A DNA stretch of 64,000 nucleotides from Cordylochernes scorpioides. Its lineage: Eukaryota > Arthropoda > Arachnida > Pseudoscorpiones > Chernetidae. A model generated the notes under the pieces. The model saw nothing but the letters and a program-made list of their open reading frames with translations. It was not told where the DNA came from and did not search any database. Below, in pieces: positions 11,181 to 22,694 of the stretch. The DNA is taken from NCBI GenBank assembly GCA_030710605.1, contig CP092877.1:69161598-69225597 (forward strand), written 5' to 3'. Made by a program: the position numbers and the translations under genes. Numbering within the stretch: the stretch's first letter is position 1; each line of letters opens with the position of its first letter.

Positions 11181-11620
11181 GTTTTTATGCATATCCCTTA
11201 GCTCAAATAAAGAAATCCCTGATCAAAACCATATTTATTATTATCCTTTCAATATTTATGCCACGACTGCTCAACAAATATCTCTATTCTCAAAATAATC
11301 AGCATCAAGTATTAATTCTATATAACTCTAATAATCAAAATACAACAGACATCTAATTATTTTATATTATATGTATATAGGGTTACACATATATCGTATA
11401 CTGCTCTCCTCCTTTCTCTCCTGCAAGCTGGTTCTAATGAAAGTGTAACAAGATTTTGTAAGCCGCTTCTTTCCAATAATTGCATTGTAAACCTTATGGT
11501 AGATAAATTAAACTGCTAGGAGAGAATTCACTATTGATGAGCTAAGCGCTCCCAATATATTGTGTGATAGTTTGGTTTCCTATATACCGAGGGGTGTACG
11601 CTATCCCGCGACTCTTGTAC
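11181..11620. other. Degraded FB-A material, no gene
   Basis: ATTGATGAGCTAAGCGCTCC at about 11,533-11,552 looks like a decayed FB-A core. Nothing else is recognisable. Confidence 0.3.
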
Positions 11621-11670
11621 TCATAGACAAAACTTGAGGAAGTTGTACCTTTTAACATGTATATGTATAT
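11615..11670 (+). mobile_element. Tc1-like MITE fragment
   Basis: Only the left end, ACTCATAGACAAAACTTGAG through TTGTACCTTTTAACATG, is present. Confidence 0.6.
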
Positions 11671-12349
11671 TTTTATTATTGTATTAACGATTTCTCTCTC
11701 CACCGATCGCTTTATTTAGCCGGACCTTATCTCTTTATTATTTTTTTTATTATCGCAGTTAGGGGGCTGTAGAAAAGGTGTTTTTTGCTTTTCAAAAATA
11801 AAAGTATCGTCAATATAAAATTAATTATTGATGACTGAAGAACATTACTGTGAGTACAAAATATCGAAAAATTTGAAATACAACCCCTCAGCGTTGTTTA
11901 TTAGAGAATATAACTAATGCGCCGTGTTTTTCAGAGTTTATTTATTAGGAGTTTTTGGAATGTGTCCTTTTTTTCAACCTAAACCTACCTGCTGCTAACA
12001 TTCATTTTTTAAAGTAGGTATTGGCTCAGACAGAAATAGTCTCTTATCTTACCAAAATATTACGACTGAGGCAGAACGTCAATCTTTTATCAAATTACAA
12101 CGCCGTATCTATTTTGGCGCTCTGCCAAATATTGGGCCGAAATAAATTCTTGATAATCTAATATATATATGAGGGCAAAGTTTTTATTTTATATAAATAT
12201 TGAATTATAAATCATTCTATAGTTTCACACTCGAGATTCCCCTCACACACAGCCATACATAACCTCACTTATCAAACGTAAGGTGACGCTATTGAGATGA
12301 ACGGGGTTCCTGGATCTCAGAACGCTAACTACCCAGACTGTCCAGCTGA
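11671..12349. other. No gene recognised
   Basis: AT-rich, unmatched within the window. Confidence 0.35.
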
Positions 12350-12640
12350 TTAGTACAGACTAATGACTAGTCTGTGCGTGTTGGAGAGCAGAATCAGTTG
12401 GCCAGAAAGTTCTATGCTGGCTGGGTTCGAGTCTGTCCGACTTAACTCTGCACGGAACTTTATGAGGTAGAGAGATAGAATTGAGATCCAAACATAAGGT
12501 ACGTCTGCATTCTGTGTCTCAAAAAAGGTAAAAAAAAGGTGATCCACTGCTTGTGGTTCTTCCGAGCAGTGTGGGCAAACTGGATCTGTGCCAAGACATG
12601 GTGTGATGGCTCGTGAGGATTGTAGTGGGGACTTCACCAT
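12350..12640 (-). pseudogene. LINE C-terminal zinc-knuckle fragment
   Basis: The minus strand encodes a stretch with PVCPHCSEEPQAVDHLFF, the CxxC...H pattern that follows RNase H in Jockey/R1-type non-LTR retrotransposon proteins. The expected fourth Cys appears to be replaced in FTFFETQN. About 60 residues follow before the stop, which fits a C-terminal tail. No RT domain is recognisable in the following minus-strand upstream sequence (12,641-12,914), so the copy is 5'-truncated. It is a different family from the tails at 2.7, 25 and 30 kb. Confidence 0.6.
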
Positions 12641-12914
12641 AGGTGAAATTTGATAAGATGATTTTTGGGGTGGCTGTAATTTTGTGGATCTAGTGAATCA
12701 GTTTTGGCTATATGCGTCTGTCTGGGCATACATACGGTCTAGGCAGCCCATCGATGTAACTCTGAAGCATCCAAAGAAACTCGGGTATCTCAGCCAGCAC
12801 CACTATCTTTCCGTGATCCCCACTGGATGATCTCAGCATCCCCAAGTTTATCTGAGAGAGAACTGTAGGCGTGTTGGGATATAAAACATAGAGCGTTAGG
12901 TGGCTGCTTTCCAA

Positions 12915-14230
12915 ACTCGTTCCTAAGGCTGGATAACCAAAAAAAAAGTGTATTCATGTTATGAATATTTTGTTCTGTTGTTGAAAAAGATAGAATTGAA
13001 GGTGCAGTCGTGAAAATAGGAAATAAATTATTTACTTATCGAGTAGTTTTTATTGTGAATTACTTGAATAAAATTACACATAAAATTATTTTTCACGGTA
13101 ATATAGAGTTTATAAAACGAATCCTATATTCGTGAATTAAAAAATAGGTAGGTCAACTATACATATTTACAACAAATATTCAAAGAAGTGGTATCTTCTA
13201 AATCTATGGTCAAAAATGTAGAACAGTCAATGATGAAAATAAAATACATGTTTTAAAAAAATAAAATATTTGCATTTTAGATTATATGATATTCATATAG
13301 CATACAATCTTACGGTTAATCAGCCAGCCTTTATCTGCAGCCATTCATCAGTGTCCTGTGGTGTACAAGCTAGCCTAGATATAGCCATTGGTGTTCCAGC
13401 AGCTAGAGCAGCCCGTCGGTTGCGAGTCTGCCGAGACAGGATGAAGGCAGGCAGAGGAAGGCGTAAGGTCTGAAGGAGAACTCGGCGAGTTATCTGACCG
13501 ATAAGATAACGTACCGGGCTAAGTAAATCCCAGATATAGTAGACTTGAGCATTCTTCTTTGTCCTCGCAGACCCAACCGTTCATTTCACAGAATCTCCCA
13601 TAGAAGGCCACGAAGAGCACGGATCTTTCTAGAAGTGGTCTCTCAACGGAGTTTGGACTATGCCATGTCAAGACTTTTTGTTTTATCTTTACAAAGGTAT
13701 AGTCGTTCAGAAGGTGGTCGGATAGAGCGTTAACGGGAGGTTCGACTGTGCATATCAACAGGTGTTTGTTTAACGTCAGATTCAATCGACCAGCTCATAA
13801 CGGAACCAGGATACCATGGAAGTACGAAAAGCACAAACAGTCGCTACACAACACGAGTACTCTGGCCAACAAGTGCGTGTAGTACTGCTAATGCATTATT
13901 ATTGTCTTTCGTTCTCTTTTAGAATAAACAATCGTTGTTCACCCCTTTCTTTATTGGGTCATTCACACCATAGAATTATTCGAGAAATCAAATTAAACGC
14001 CATATCTACCTATTTAGTTGAAAATAATACTTTAGTATGAGTATTTTCTCAACCTGCAACCACATCATTGACTTCATTAGTTCATCCATTGATGAGCTCT
14101 ACTTATCCCCCCAGACACCATCAAAAGTTTCAAGTTCTACAGGCTTGATATCCTAATATGATTGTGAGTGGAGATAAGAAAGAAGAAGATTATGAGTATT
14201 TCAATATGTTCTATGCCAATTTACAAATAC
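12915..14230. other. No gene recognised
   Basis: Short open frames on both strands around 13,270-13,785 overlap each other and show no motif. The segment at 14,138-14,185 matches the edge of family D. Confidence 0.4.
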
Positions 14231-14299
14231 ACCGTAATAAGCCATACTTGAATCATTGCGTTTCCGAGACGAAATGGTAAACTAGTTCATCCAGCGCGT

Positions 14300-14836
14300 G
14301 CCCTTTTCTGTGATAATGATGAAAGCATAGAACAGTTTTTACTTTTGACTGCGAGGAAATGAGCGAATACATCCTTCAGTCAATTTAACACAAACTTTAT
14401 TTTAAATTCTATAATATTTAGAGCTATCCGCCCTTTTTGGACACACAAGCGAAATCCTAACCTCAGAATTAAAAAGTAAACTTAATTTTATACAAGCTAT
14501 AAACCAAACTAAGCTAGCTACCAATCTTGCTTCGGTCAATAGGATCATTTCCATCTCATATCTATCTGCATATAAATCCTCTACACAACCATAAACACTT
14601 CACCCTACGTAGTGCTTTCAAAAATATCAGCAAACAAATCTAAGGCAATAGATTACTATAAATTTTTTAGATCATCATAATGTAAGGACCCGTCAACAAG
14701 AGAATGACTTTGAGACGAAGAGTAAAGCCAGTTCAATTTTTATGTAAATAACACAAGATGATTATTACCTTACCCAATTGGAAGAATCTGTATGGGGCAA
14801 GTCCCTAATAAAGGCTTTTGTGTGTGTGTATATACA
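14300..14836 (+). pseudogene. Degraded LINE 3' end with TG microsatellite tail
   Basis: The plus strand shows FCDNDESIEQFLL, a decayed CxxxxESIEHFLL-type LINE tail motif. It is followed by stop-riddled sequence and then LPNWKNLYGASP before a stop. The last 210 bases recur at 45,711-45,912, both ending in AATAAAGGCTTTTGTGTG and a TG run, which I take as the element's 3' terminus. Confidence 0.55.
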
Positions 14837-15029
14837 CGACGATAAAATTCTGTATATATGTAGTTTGTAGTAAGACGTGGCGTTTACAGTTTCCATCGAG
14901 GTGCACGTGGTGGAAATAAACAAACACACGTATTGCCATAATAAAATACTACAAGAAGAGATTCATCAGACTTATACAAACAACACACGTTCCAAGGTAG
15001 ATTGAGTCGTCCAATGGCAGCAGTTAGAG

Positions 15030-15100
15030 GACTGGTTCATTTACTGATGAACTACAGTCCTAGCATTTTTTCTTTTATCGCAGCATCTTTAATTAATAAC
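15030..15100 (+). mobile_element. Diverged FB-A core hairpin
   Basis: AGGACT, GGTTCATTTACTGATGAAC and AGTCCT form a hairpin in the place where FB-A has GGGAGGG/CCCTCCC. The downstream TTTTATCGCAG matches the FB-A CATCGCAG block. Confidence 0.45.
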
Positions 15101-15109
15101 AAGAAAATA

Positions 15110-15605
15110 GAGAGGTATTGTTTCCAGTAGAGCACGACGGGAGGAGGGGGCAATTAACCCAGGGGACGGTGACCGAGGGAGGGTATCGTCCCACCCAACC
15201 CAGCCAGGCTGGGGGGACTCTCGGAAAGATGGAAATACTTAACACTTTCGACGCGAGGAATGCGAATTTGCCTCCTTTCCGATTTTGCATCAAGCTCGAA
15301 GGACGGGAATTCGCGTCCTCGATTTTCAAAATTAAATATAAAATCGCTGAAATGAATTCCCGTCCACCGGGATCTTGTCCCATACCTTCTTGTCTATCTA
15401 TCAGTGGGTTGGGGGGATGTAAAATGCAAAATGTAAAACATTGGCAAGGACGCGAATTCGTGTCCCTCGGGTCGAAAATGTTAAAGACTGTTGTTGCCTG
15501 ATCGACATCTCGGCCAGATTAAATTCCTTTATTCTCACGACCTTTCAGTCAAAACCTGCCATCCTCGTCAAGATTGTAAACACATTAAAACAGGCATAAG
15601 TGAAA
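15110..15605. other. GC-richer unassigned segment
   Basis: Open frames exist on both strands, with partly repeated GGGAATTCGCGTCCTCG-like strings, but there is no recognisable domain. It could be a fragment of a mobile element. I do not call a gene. Confidence 0.3.
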
Positions 15606-15609
15606 GATA

Positions 15610-15800
15610 CACACTCATGGACAAAAGGAAGTTGTACCTTATAGCGTGTATATCCGCATTCAGACAATAATTCTGAAAGATATTTGATACACAGTAATCT
15701 TTATTGAAGACACACGAGATAACCAAGTATAAACAAAATTGCCTCTGTCTCCTTAAAAAAAAAAAAAAATAGACGACGGCGACATCAATTAAATTATTCC
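15610..15800 (+). mobile_element. Tc1-like MITE, right end missing
   Basis: ACACTCATGGACAAAAGG, TGTATATCCGCATTCAGAC and TAATCTTTATTGAAGACAC follow the family order, with an A-run near 15,756. The terminal repeat on the right is absent. Confidence 0.7.
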
Positions 15801-15819
15801 ATCCTCAACAATATGTTTT

Positions 15820-16170
15820 TTTTTTACTCCTGACGAAGACGGATATAATTCACCGAAATGTCGTTAAAATAAATAATTTTCATCTGTGTCCGCGGTATAC
15901 GTGACAATACTACATTGCGCTGAGCTGGGTTATGTGCGATGTCAATTATCTTATATGTAAAATAGGAAGATATTGCCACGCGTGGAAAATTAGGGAAGAC
16001 CAACTTCGGGATGAGACAGCAATTTATTTCAGACAAGGACAAACTATGAATGGTAAACAAAAGATAAGCCACGAGAGAAATTTACAGAGTAGCAAAATAT
16101 AAACATAAAAAAATAACCATTCTGTTAATAAAAATAATAAAATTAATGAATACTTTGTTACAATATTTAT
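15820..16170 (+). repeat. Family C copy 2 preceded by a hammerhead-like motif
   Basis: CTGACGAAGACGG ... CACCGAAATGTCG at 15,829-15,861 precedes the family C peptide region (WKIREDQLRDETAIYFRQ) and the conserved AAATATAAACATAAAAAAAT block. This is in inverse orientation to the copies at 3.9 and 28.5 kb. Its reading frame is broken by a 2-base insertion near 15,980. Confidence 0.6.
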
Positions 16171-16206
16171 CAGCAGAACAAGATATAAATAGGCCTACGC
16201 TAACTC

Positions 16207-16412
16207 AACATTTCTTGAGGCAGATTCAGATTTGAGGAGTCTCCTTGTTAGATCTTGTGAAATCGAAGATATCCTTGGGCTACGAAGGCGATAGCCCGAA
16301 ACCACGATCTTCACCTGGGATTTCCGAGTTTTCTAAACCCGGTGTTGAGACTAAATTCACTTACCCGAATTTTTGAGATTGCAGAGACTGTCAGCAGATG
16401 ATGCTTAGGTTT
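16207..16412 (+). repeat. Arm of a 200-bp inverted repeat pair (left)
   Basis: Matches the reverse complement of 19,259-19,462 through GAGGCAGATTCAGATTTGAG, GAAACCACGATCTTCACCTG, CCGAGTTTTCTAAACCCGG and GACAGTCTCTGCAA. Divergence is modest, with a short indel near 16,280. Confidence 0.8.
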
Positions 16413-16419
16413 CAGCGTC

Positions 16420-17045
16420 TATTAACGACTAGAAATGCGCTATTTATAAATATAATATGTATTATAAATTAAGTCTATATATGCAATTAAGCCACTATGC
16501 AAATACGTCGGTGGATGACCAACCTTATCGATGGCAAGCAAATAGCTTCAATTGATCCAATACAGAACGGAGCCACAATTACTTCCTCTCCACTTTCTGC
16601 TACCGCTATTTATCTTTTGCATATTTGCATACCTACGGGGTCTGACACTACCTGATTGATTCGGTGATAATGATCTATATATATAAGTGGACATGTATGG
16701 ATGAATTTATTTAAGACTTCATTGATTCAGAGTTTGTTCTCACGAATGGGTCTCCTAATTCACTTCCTTATGTTTGGCCAACATCACCGAAACCCGGTGT
16801 TACGAGCTATTAAATTTGAACGAGAAATTGTTACGTAGGAATGACGTAGTGTGGATTGTAAATGGAAATATTGAAAAGCGATTAGATCCTATTTAAACAA
16901 CATGCCGGTTATTTCGGGAACAGCATTGCTACTGTTGTTGTTGTGATGATGGTAAACAATGCTTCAACTTTTTTGAAACTTGGCGAATTGCGGAGTATGC
17001 TGTGTTAACACTAACATAAATAAATGACTTATCGCAAGTTTTTTT
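16420..17045. other. No gene recognised
   Basis: AT-rich sequence between the inverted arms; no coding or RNA signature. Confidence 0.4.
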
Positions 17046-17061
17046 TTTTTTTTAATTAATT

Positions 17062-17283
17062 TATTTGGAGCTTTCGGGTCTTGCCCTTTCGCAACCTTTA
17101 GCTAAAATGAATGGAAGATATATTGGAAAATTGAATATATATATATATATACACAACAAGACTGCAAGATGGTAAACAATGATAGTAAAATATTCAATTT
17201 TATATATTCAATTCTACACAATATATTTCATTCATTTTACCTAAAGGTTGAGAAAGGGCAAGACCCGAAAGCTCCCAATAAAC
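17062..17283. repeat. Foldback with Penelope-type hairpin motif in both arms
   Basis: The arm at 17,062-17,150 is the reverse complement of 17,190-17,283. Each contains GAAAGGGCAAGACCCGAAAG, where GGG/CCC flanks a short loop and CGAAAGCTCC follows. The spacer is TA-rich. Confidence 0.7.
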
Positions 17284-17302
17284 AGCAAATGAAAATATTA
17301 AG

Positions 17303-17455
17303 ACGCGAATGTTTCTTTCACAAATAAATCCCAATATTTTTCCATCACAGTGAGAGAAGACAGTAGAATTTGATATATGTGTGAAAGAGACATTCGCGTC
17401 TTAATATTTTCATTTGCTATATATAGATGGCGTGTTATTGCTTTGTATTAATTCT
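17303..17455. mobile_element. FB-A foldback, short internal-deletion copy
   Basis: GACGCGAATGTTTC at the left is mirrored by GACATTCGCGTC at the right. CCCAATATTTTTCCATCACAG and GACAGTAGAA lie between. The outer flank has TAGATGGCGTGTTATTGC, shared with other FB-A copies. Confidence 0.65.
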
Positions 17456-17459
17456 CCCA

Positions 17460-18240
17460 ATAAAAATATATTTTTTAAATCTCTTGCGGTCAGTCATTTA
17501 TTTATTGATTTTTGTGCCAATGCTTCAACTGCCACATGCAGATCATTATGTATATTTATACTTTAAATAAGGGGCGAAGCACACCACACACAAAAGTATT
17601 TAAAAGCAAACCGTTCGATCCGAATTGGCTGATTGTTTTCAGATGTTTCAAGGTTCGTTAAATGCAAACATCAGCAAACGTTGCTGCCTTGTGGATTCGC
17701 GGAAAACAGTCTCAAAGTTTCCTTTCCCCCCATATTTGCCTTTATAATCAATAGAGATGAGAGATTTGTATTCTGTTGGGGGAATTGAAGTTCTAAGCTT
17801 TTTTTAAAAAAGAGGTGAGGGTGAAAGTGGGATTACTTAATACCCCGTATTGGGGCGACCCTACAAGAAGGGTGTTGTAAGCTAGAGATACTGGCTCACG
17901 GTGATGGTGGTGGCTGAATAAAAAAAAAGGGAAATTCCATAAGGGAAAGGAAAGAGGGGGGGGGGGCGAACCTCAAGGAAGTAGGTCGTGACGATGTCTG
18001 CTGCTCTACCACTGTTGCATACTGTCTTGTGATTTGCACGTGGTTGGTTGGTTAGCCGTCAGAGGGCAATTTTATTCACCACTTTCTTTTCACTTTTTAA
18101 AGGAGGGGTTTTGTTCAATTGGAACATTTTTGTATACACCGTGTTTTGAATGCTTTTTAAAATTTGGCTTGACGTTTGAGACTTGTAGGGTAGTTTTTTC
18201 ATTATTTATTTTGTATGGCGGAAGTTTTTGTTGTTTATAT
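17460..18240. other. No gene recognised
   Basis: Contains a G-run at about 17,954 and a T-rich stretch near 18,080-18,240. No matching copies or motifs. Confidence 0.35.
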
Positions 18241-18245
18241 ATACA

Positions 18246-18464
18246 TCATGGACAAAACTAATGGAAGTTGTTCATTTTATCACGTATATCAGGAGTCAGA
18301 CAATAACTCTGAAATATATTTGACACACAATGACCTTTATTAAAGACACATGAGATTTTTTTTTTTTAAGTGCAAAATTGCCTCTGTCTCATTAAAAAAA
18401 AAAAAAAAAAGACGACCGGCGACATAAAAACTTTCCATCTCCTTAAATTTTGTTTATGAGTGTA
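18246..18464 (+). mobile_element. Tc1-like MITE, both ends present
   Basis: Left end ATCATGGACAAAACTAATGG and right end CCTTAAATTTTGTTTATGAG are inverted relatives. The internal CACAATGACCTTTATTAAAG, CCTCTGTCTC and A-run are in family order. It is more diverged than the copies at 31.4 and 59.6 kb. Confidence 0.75.
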
Positions 18465-18659
18465 TGAACTTGATACACCGTCAGCAAGCTTAAGTCTAAA
18501 TTAGATAAACAATGCATGAAGGCAGCAACGTATTGTTCTAGTCATCATCTAAACCCAGAGACTGTTACCAACATTGTTGCATAGTTTACCTATTTGCATA
18601 TATAGAACCTAATACCCTTTATGTGAAAAAATAGTACAAATGTAATATTGTACTGGGAT

Positions 18660-18745
18660 AAGGTGCATAAATTAAGAAAAAGGCATCTATTTATCGTGCA
18701 ATTTTCAGTTGCACGATAAGTAGATGCCTTTTTCTTAATAAAATA
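18660..18745. repeat. Short palindrome (hairpin)
   Basis: AAGAAAAAGGCATCTATTTA followed by TCGTGCAATTTTCAGTTGCACGA-type pairing back to TAGATGCCTTTTTCTTA gives arms of about 33 bases. Related hairpins occur at 42,828-42,928 and, decayed, at about 3,790-3,850 and 53,790-53,840. Confidence 0.8.
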
Positions 18746-18749
18746 ACTA

Positions 18750-19258
18750 ATACCCTTTAGGTTTAGGTTTTTAGCCAACAACCTATAGTAGTTCGTTATT
18801 TTTGTTTATTATTAAGAAAGTATATTTTTGTTGTTTTAATACATTAGATTTCTAAAAACTTTATATTTAGTGTTTGGTGTTTATTTTATGGTATGTATAA
18901 GATTGGAGTGGTTGAGTTATCAAATTTGAAAAGCTTTTGCTGTTCATTTGGTGAAACTTTGAAGGACTTTTGTAATTCAAACTAGTGCCAAATGGTAAGT
19001 CCATCAATGTAGAACTTTTTTATCTTGCCAAATAATGTTTTTAAGGTCAATAATAATAATATTTTATATTTTTGAAAGGTGACTCAAATATTTTTCTAAC
19101 AACCTTATATGTTTGATTGTGATCTATAGTTGTTTGGTGGGTCGTTTGGTTCATGGTTGACGACCTAATGATGATCGTAAACCGTTTTATACATCTCGGC
19201 CGCATTGAACATTTACTTTAGAAAGTTGGTTACCTACTATAAACTGTCAATGTTTACT
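18750..19258. other. No gene recognised
   Basis: AT-rich, unmatched. Confidence 0.35.
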
Positions 19259-19462
19259 AAGCATCATCTTCTGACAGTCTCTGCAATTTCGAAAATTCGT
19301 GTAAGTGAATTTGTCTCAACACCGGGTTTAGAAAACTCGGAAATCCCAGGTGAAGATCGTGGTTTCGGGCTATGATCTTCGTCAGCCAAGGAATAGCTTC
19401 GATTTCACAAGATCTAACAAAGAGACTCCTCAAATCTGAATCTGCCTCAAGAAATATTTAAG
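19259..19462 (-). repeat. Arm of a 200-bp inverted repeat pair (right)
   Basis: Reverse complement of 16,207-16,412. The 2.85-kb interval between the arms contains several younger insertions (foldbacks, FB-A, a MITE) but no transposase gene, so these may be two solo copies of one repeat rather than the ends of one element. Confidence 0.8.
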
Positions 19463-19489
19463 GAGCGCCGTCCTGATGTCCTTCACTTC

Positions 19490-19720
19490 ACTTCCTATAC
19501 TGGTGTAGTTGAGTCTCCTATGAGAGAACAAAAAACATAGCTAAACCACCCAGTCTCTCTTGGAAATGGTATTTCATCAGCGACTCTGGGTTAAACGATT
19601 CTTCGATAGCCTGATATAACAGAGCATTCGATAAAAGACCACCTCCAGGAGAACCTGATTTAACCGTATTTATAGGCTATGGTCGCTCATGGGAGACTAC
19701 TCCCTGCTATCCTCTACCAG
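19490..19720. mobile_element. Possible pogo-like MITE remnant
   Basis: AGTCTCCTATGAGAGAAC at the left and CTCATGGGAGACTACTCC at the right are inverted relatives of each other, about 180 bases apart. Internal AAAGACCACCTCCAGGAG resembles other remnants in the window. Confidence 0.35.
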
Positions 19721-19733
19721 AAATGTTTCTGGC

Positions 19734-20322
19734 GTGTATGTGCAAGTTTGGTGTGTACATGTAAGTTTGGTGTGTATATGCAAGTTTGGCGTGTATATGC
19801 AAGTTTGGCGTGTATAGTCAAGTTTGGCGTGTATATGCAAGTTTGGTGTGTATATGCAAGTTTGGCGTGTATAGTCAAGTTTGGCGTGTATATGCAAGTT
19901 TGGCGTGTATATTCAAGTTTGGTATGTATATGCAAGTTTGGCGTGTATATTCAAGTTTGGTGTGTATATGCAAGTTTGGCGTGTATATTCAAGTTTGGCG
20001 TGTATATTCAAGTTTGGCGTGTTTATTCAAGTTTGGCGTGTATATGCAAGTTTTGCGTGTATATGCAAGTTTGGCGTGTATATTCAAGTTTGGCGTGTAT
20101 ATGCAAGTTTGGCGTGTATATTCAAGTTTGGCGTGTATATGCAAGTTTGGCGTGTATATTCAAGTTTGGTGTGTATATGCAAGTTTGGCATGTATATGCA
20201 AGTTTGGTGTGTATATGCAAGTTTGGCGTGTATATTCAAGTTTGGTGTGTATATTCAAGTTTGGTGTGTATAGTCAAGTTTGGCGTTTATATTCAAGTTT
20301 GGCGTGTATATGTAAAGTTTAC
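19734..20322 (+). repeat. 19-bp minisatellite, about 31 units
   Basis: Unit AAGTTTGGCGTGTATATGC, with variants at positions 9 (C/T) and 16-19 (ATGC, ATTC, AGTC). Because 19 is not a multiple of three, the unit lacks stops in several frames, which creates long artefactual open frames of up to 285 codons. I do not call a protein. Confidence 0.95.
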
Positions 20323-20329
20323 GTTCACG

Positions 20330-21745
20330 TTAAACAGCGTTGAAGCTAGGGGGAGGGAGTGGTGCCCCAGGGCGGGTCCACAAGAATGGAATTCTCTCCG
20401 CCGCCCATATGCAAATTGGACAGTTTCTAATTTACTGGCGCCACGTCTCTCCCTGAATGGACCTTTTGTTTTCTCCCAGAACCCCGTTAACCCGCCGATC
20501 TTGTTGGGACTTCTCCGGCATTCTATGCAAATTTGAGATTTATGAACCTGGGCGATCTTCTTCTGTTTGATTTGTTTGGTATGTCTGTCTGTCTGGTGGG
20601 TGGCCACAAATTCTGACTGGTGATCACAACCCTGGTTAGTTATTTTCTTGTTTAGTCAATTGAGATTCGGGGTTTTTTACCTAGCAGCCATAAGCAGTTT
20701 TTATATTCTCTATAACGTAGTGGCCCATGCTAACCTCTATTTTTGTATTAGTTCTATTGTTGTGTATAGAGTTCATACTGCGCGGTAGTAGTGAACCATC
20801 ACAAGATGTCTACTCCCGTTGTCTGTAGTGAATAGATCATCCCTTTTTTTGTTTGGTTTGTGAATCAAGTTTTCGAGGACATCTGTTTTCACGAGTTCTA
20901 CAAAATGAGGGAGTTTAATGGTTAAAATGGCGGGCTTTTCACTAAGCCTTGGGTTCAATTATCATTGAAGCTTCTTAATCCAATGTTTGCGATCGAATAT
21001 TGCAGAAATGTAATTCCAGTATAACCAAACGGAACTGGTGATCCAACTTAACCGAATTACGATGTAACTAATTAGCGAGCGTTGACAGTTCGATATTTCG
21101 GTGTCGATTCTAATTTGCATATTATCCATTCCTTTGTGTGTGATACACTGAAACTTGCCTTCCTGTAGGAGGAGGTGTCCCCCAACTTTCTCATTTGTTC
21201 ACAGGATTCACAGAACAGACGATAATTTGCGCGGCGGTATAAGCATCACCAACGGTGGCTATGCAAATCAATTTATAGGACAACCTTTTCAAAGAAATTA
21301 GGGGAAATAACCACAGCCATAAATACACTAGCGGAAATAGAAAGTGTTACATTCAGATGGAACTAACTGGTGGAGTATGATGAAACTTAGTAATGATTTA
21401 CAACGACCAAATGATTCCAAATTTTAAGATGTGTCCGCATTTAGCTATTTTATAGACGTTTTGCATCCAAAATTTAATCATTTATTGCACACTACAAGAA
21501 AGTATTTTAAGCTAAATTCCAGGTGCAATACTTTCTACTATAGTGTTGAAAAAAGATGTGGAAATTCTCGAGAAATAAAAGGAGGGAAATGGGGGTGAAA
21601 GAGATGGATTTTGAGAATCTGGTTGTAACTTGTGCTGACGTCAATCCATTCAGCAACAGACAGGTGAGTTGGGATAGGCTTAAGACTGGCACTTTGGGGC
21701 CAGGGAGGATTGGGGTCACGGGGCCTCGTTTCGAGAACCACTCTG
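20330..21745. other. No gene recognised
   Basis: The segment at 20,340-20,540 is GC-richer but has no motif. The rest is AT-rich with short open frames on both strands at 21,507-21,770 that overlap each other. Confidence 0.4.
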
Positions 21746-22692
21746 TTGAAATTTGATTACATTTTTGCATATCTCACTCGGATATAACAGTTATCGAAAT
21801 TTGATTACATTTTTGCATATATCACTCGGATATATATAGGTTATCGAATTTTGATTACATCTTTGCATATCTCACTCGGATATATATCGGTTATCGTAAT
21901 TTGATTACATCTTTGCATATCTCACTCGGCTATATATCGGTTATCGAAATTTGATTACATCTTTGCATATCTCACTCGGATATATATCGGTTATTAAAAT
22001 TTGATTACATCTTTGCATATCTCACTCTGATATATATCGGTTATCGTAATTTGATTACATCTTTGCATATCTCACTCGGATATATATCGGTTATTAAAAT
22101 TTGATTACATCTTTGCATATCTCACTCGGATATATATCGGTTATCAAAATTTGATTACATCTTTGCATATCTCACTCGGATATATATCGGTTATCAAAAT
22201 TTGATTACATCTTTGCATATCTCACTCGGATATATATCAGTTATCGAAATTTGATTACATCTTTGCATATCTCACTCGGATATATATCGGTTATAAAAAT
22301 TTGATTACATCTTTGCATATCTCACTCGGATTTATATCGGTTATCAAAATTTGATTACATCTTTGCATATCTCACTCGGATTTATATCGGTTATCAAAAT
22401 TTGATTACATTTTTGCATATCTCACTCGGATATATATCGGTTATCGAAATTTACTACATCTTTGCATATCTCACTCGGATATATATCGGTTATCGAAATT
22501 TGATTACATCTTTGCATATCTCACTCGGATTTATATCGGTTTTCAAAATTTGATTACATCTTTGCATATCTCACTCGGATATATATCGGTTATCAAAATT
22601 TGATTACATATTTGCATATCTCACTCGGATATATATCGGTTATCAAAATTTGATTACATCTTTGCATATCTCACTCGGATATATATCGGTTA
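21746..22692 (+). repeat. 50-bp minisatellite, about 19 units
   Basis: Unit of 50 bases containing AAATTTGATTACATCTTTGC, ATATCTCACTCGG and ATATATATCGGTTATC. The period is exact over most of the array. The first units are more diverged and one unit near 22,450 is shortened. Each unit carries TTTGCATAT (one base off the octamer ATTTGCAT) and a short CGGATATATATCGG near-palindrome. Confidence 0.97.
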
Positions 22693-22694
22693 GC

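Noticed and set aside
13270..13785. Short open frames on both strands
   Set aside because: No motif or splice context; mutual antisense overlap.
19679..20536. 285-codon open frame with a Val/Tyr/Phe-rich repeat
   Set aside because: It is the 19-bp minisatellite read as protein. Similar frames exist in other registers and on both strands.
21746..22692. CRISPR-like array
   Set aside because: The 50-base period has no unique spacers; whole units are alike. This is a minisatellite in a eukaryotic setting.
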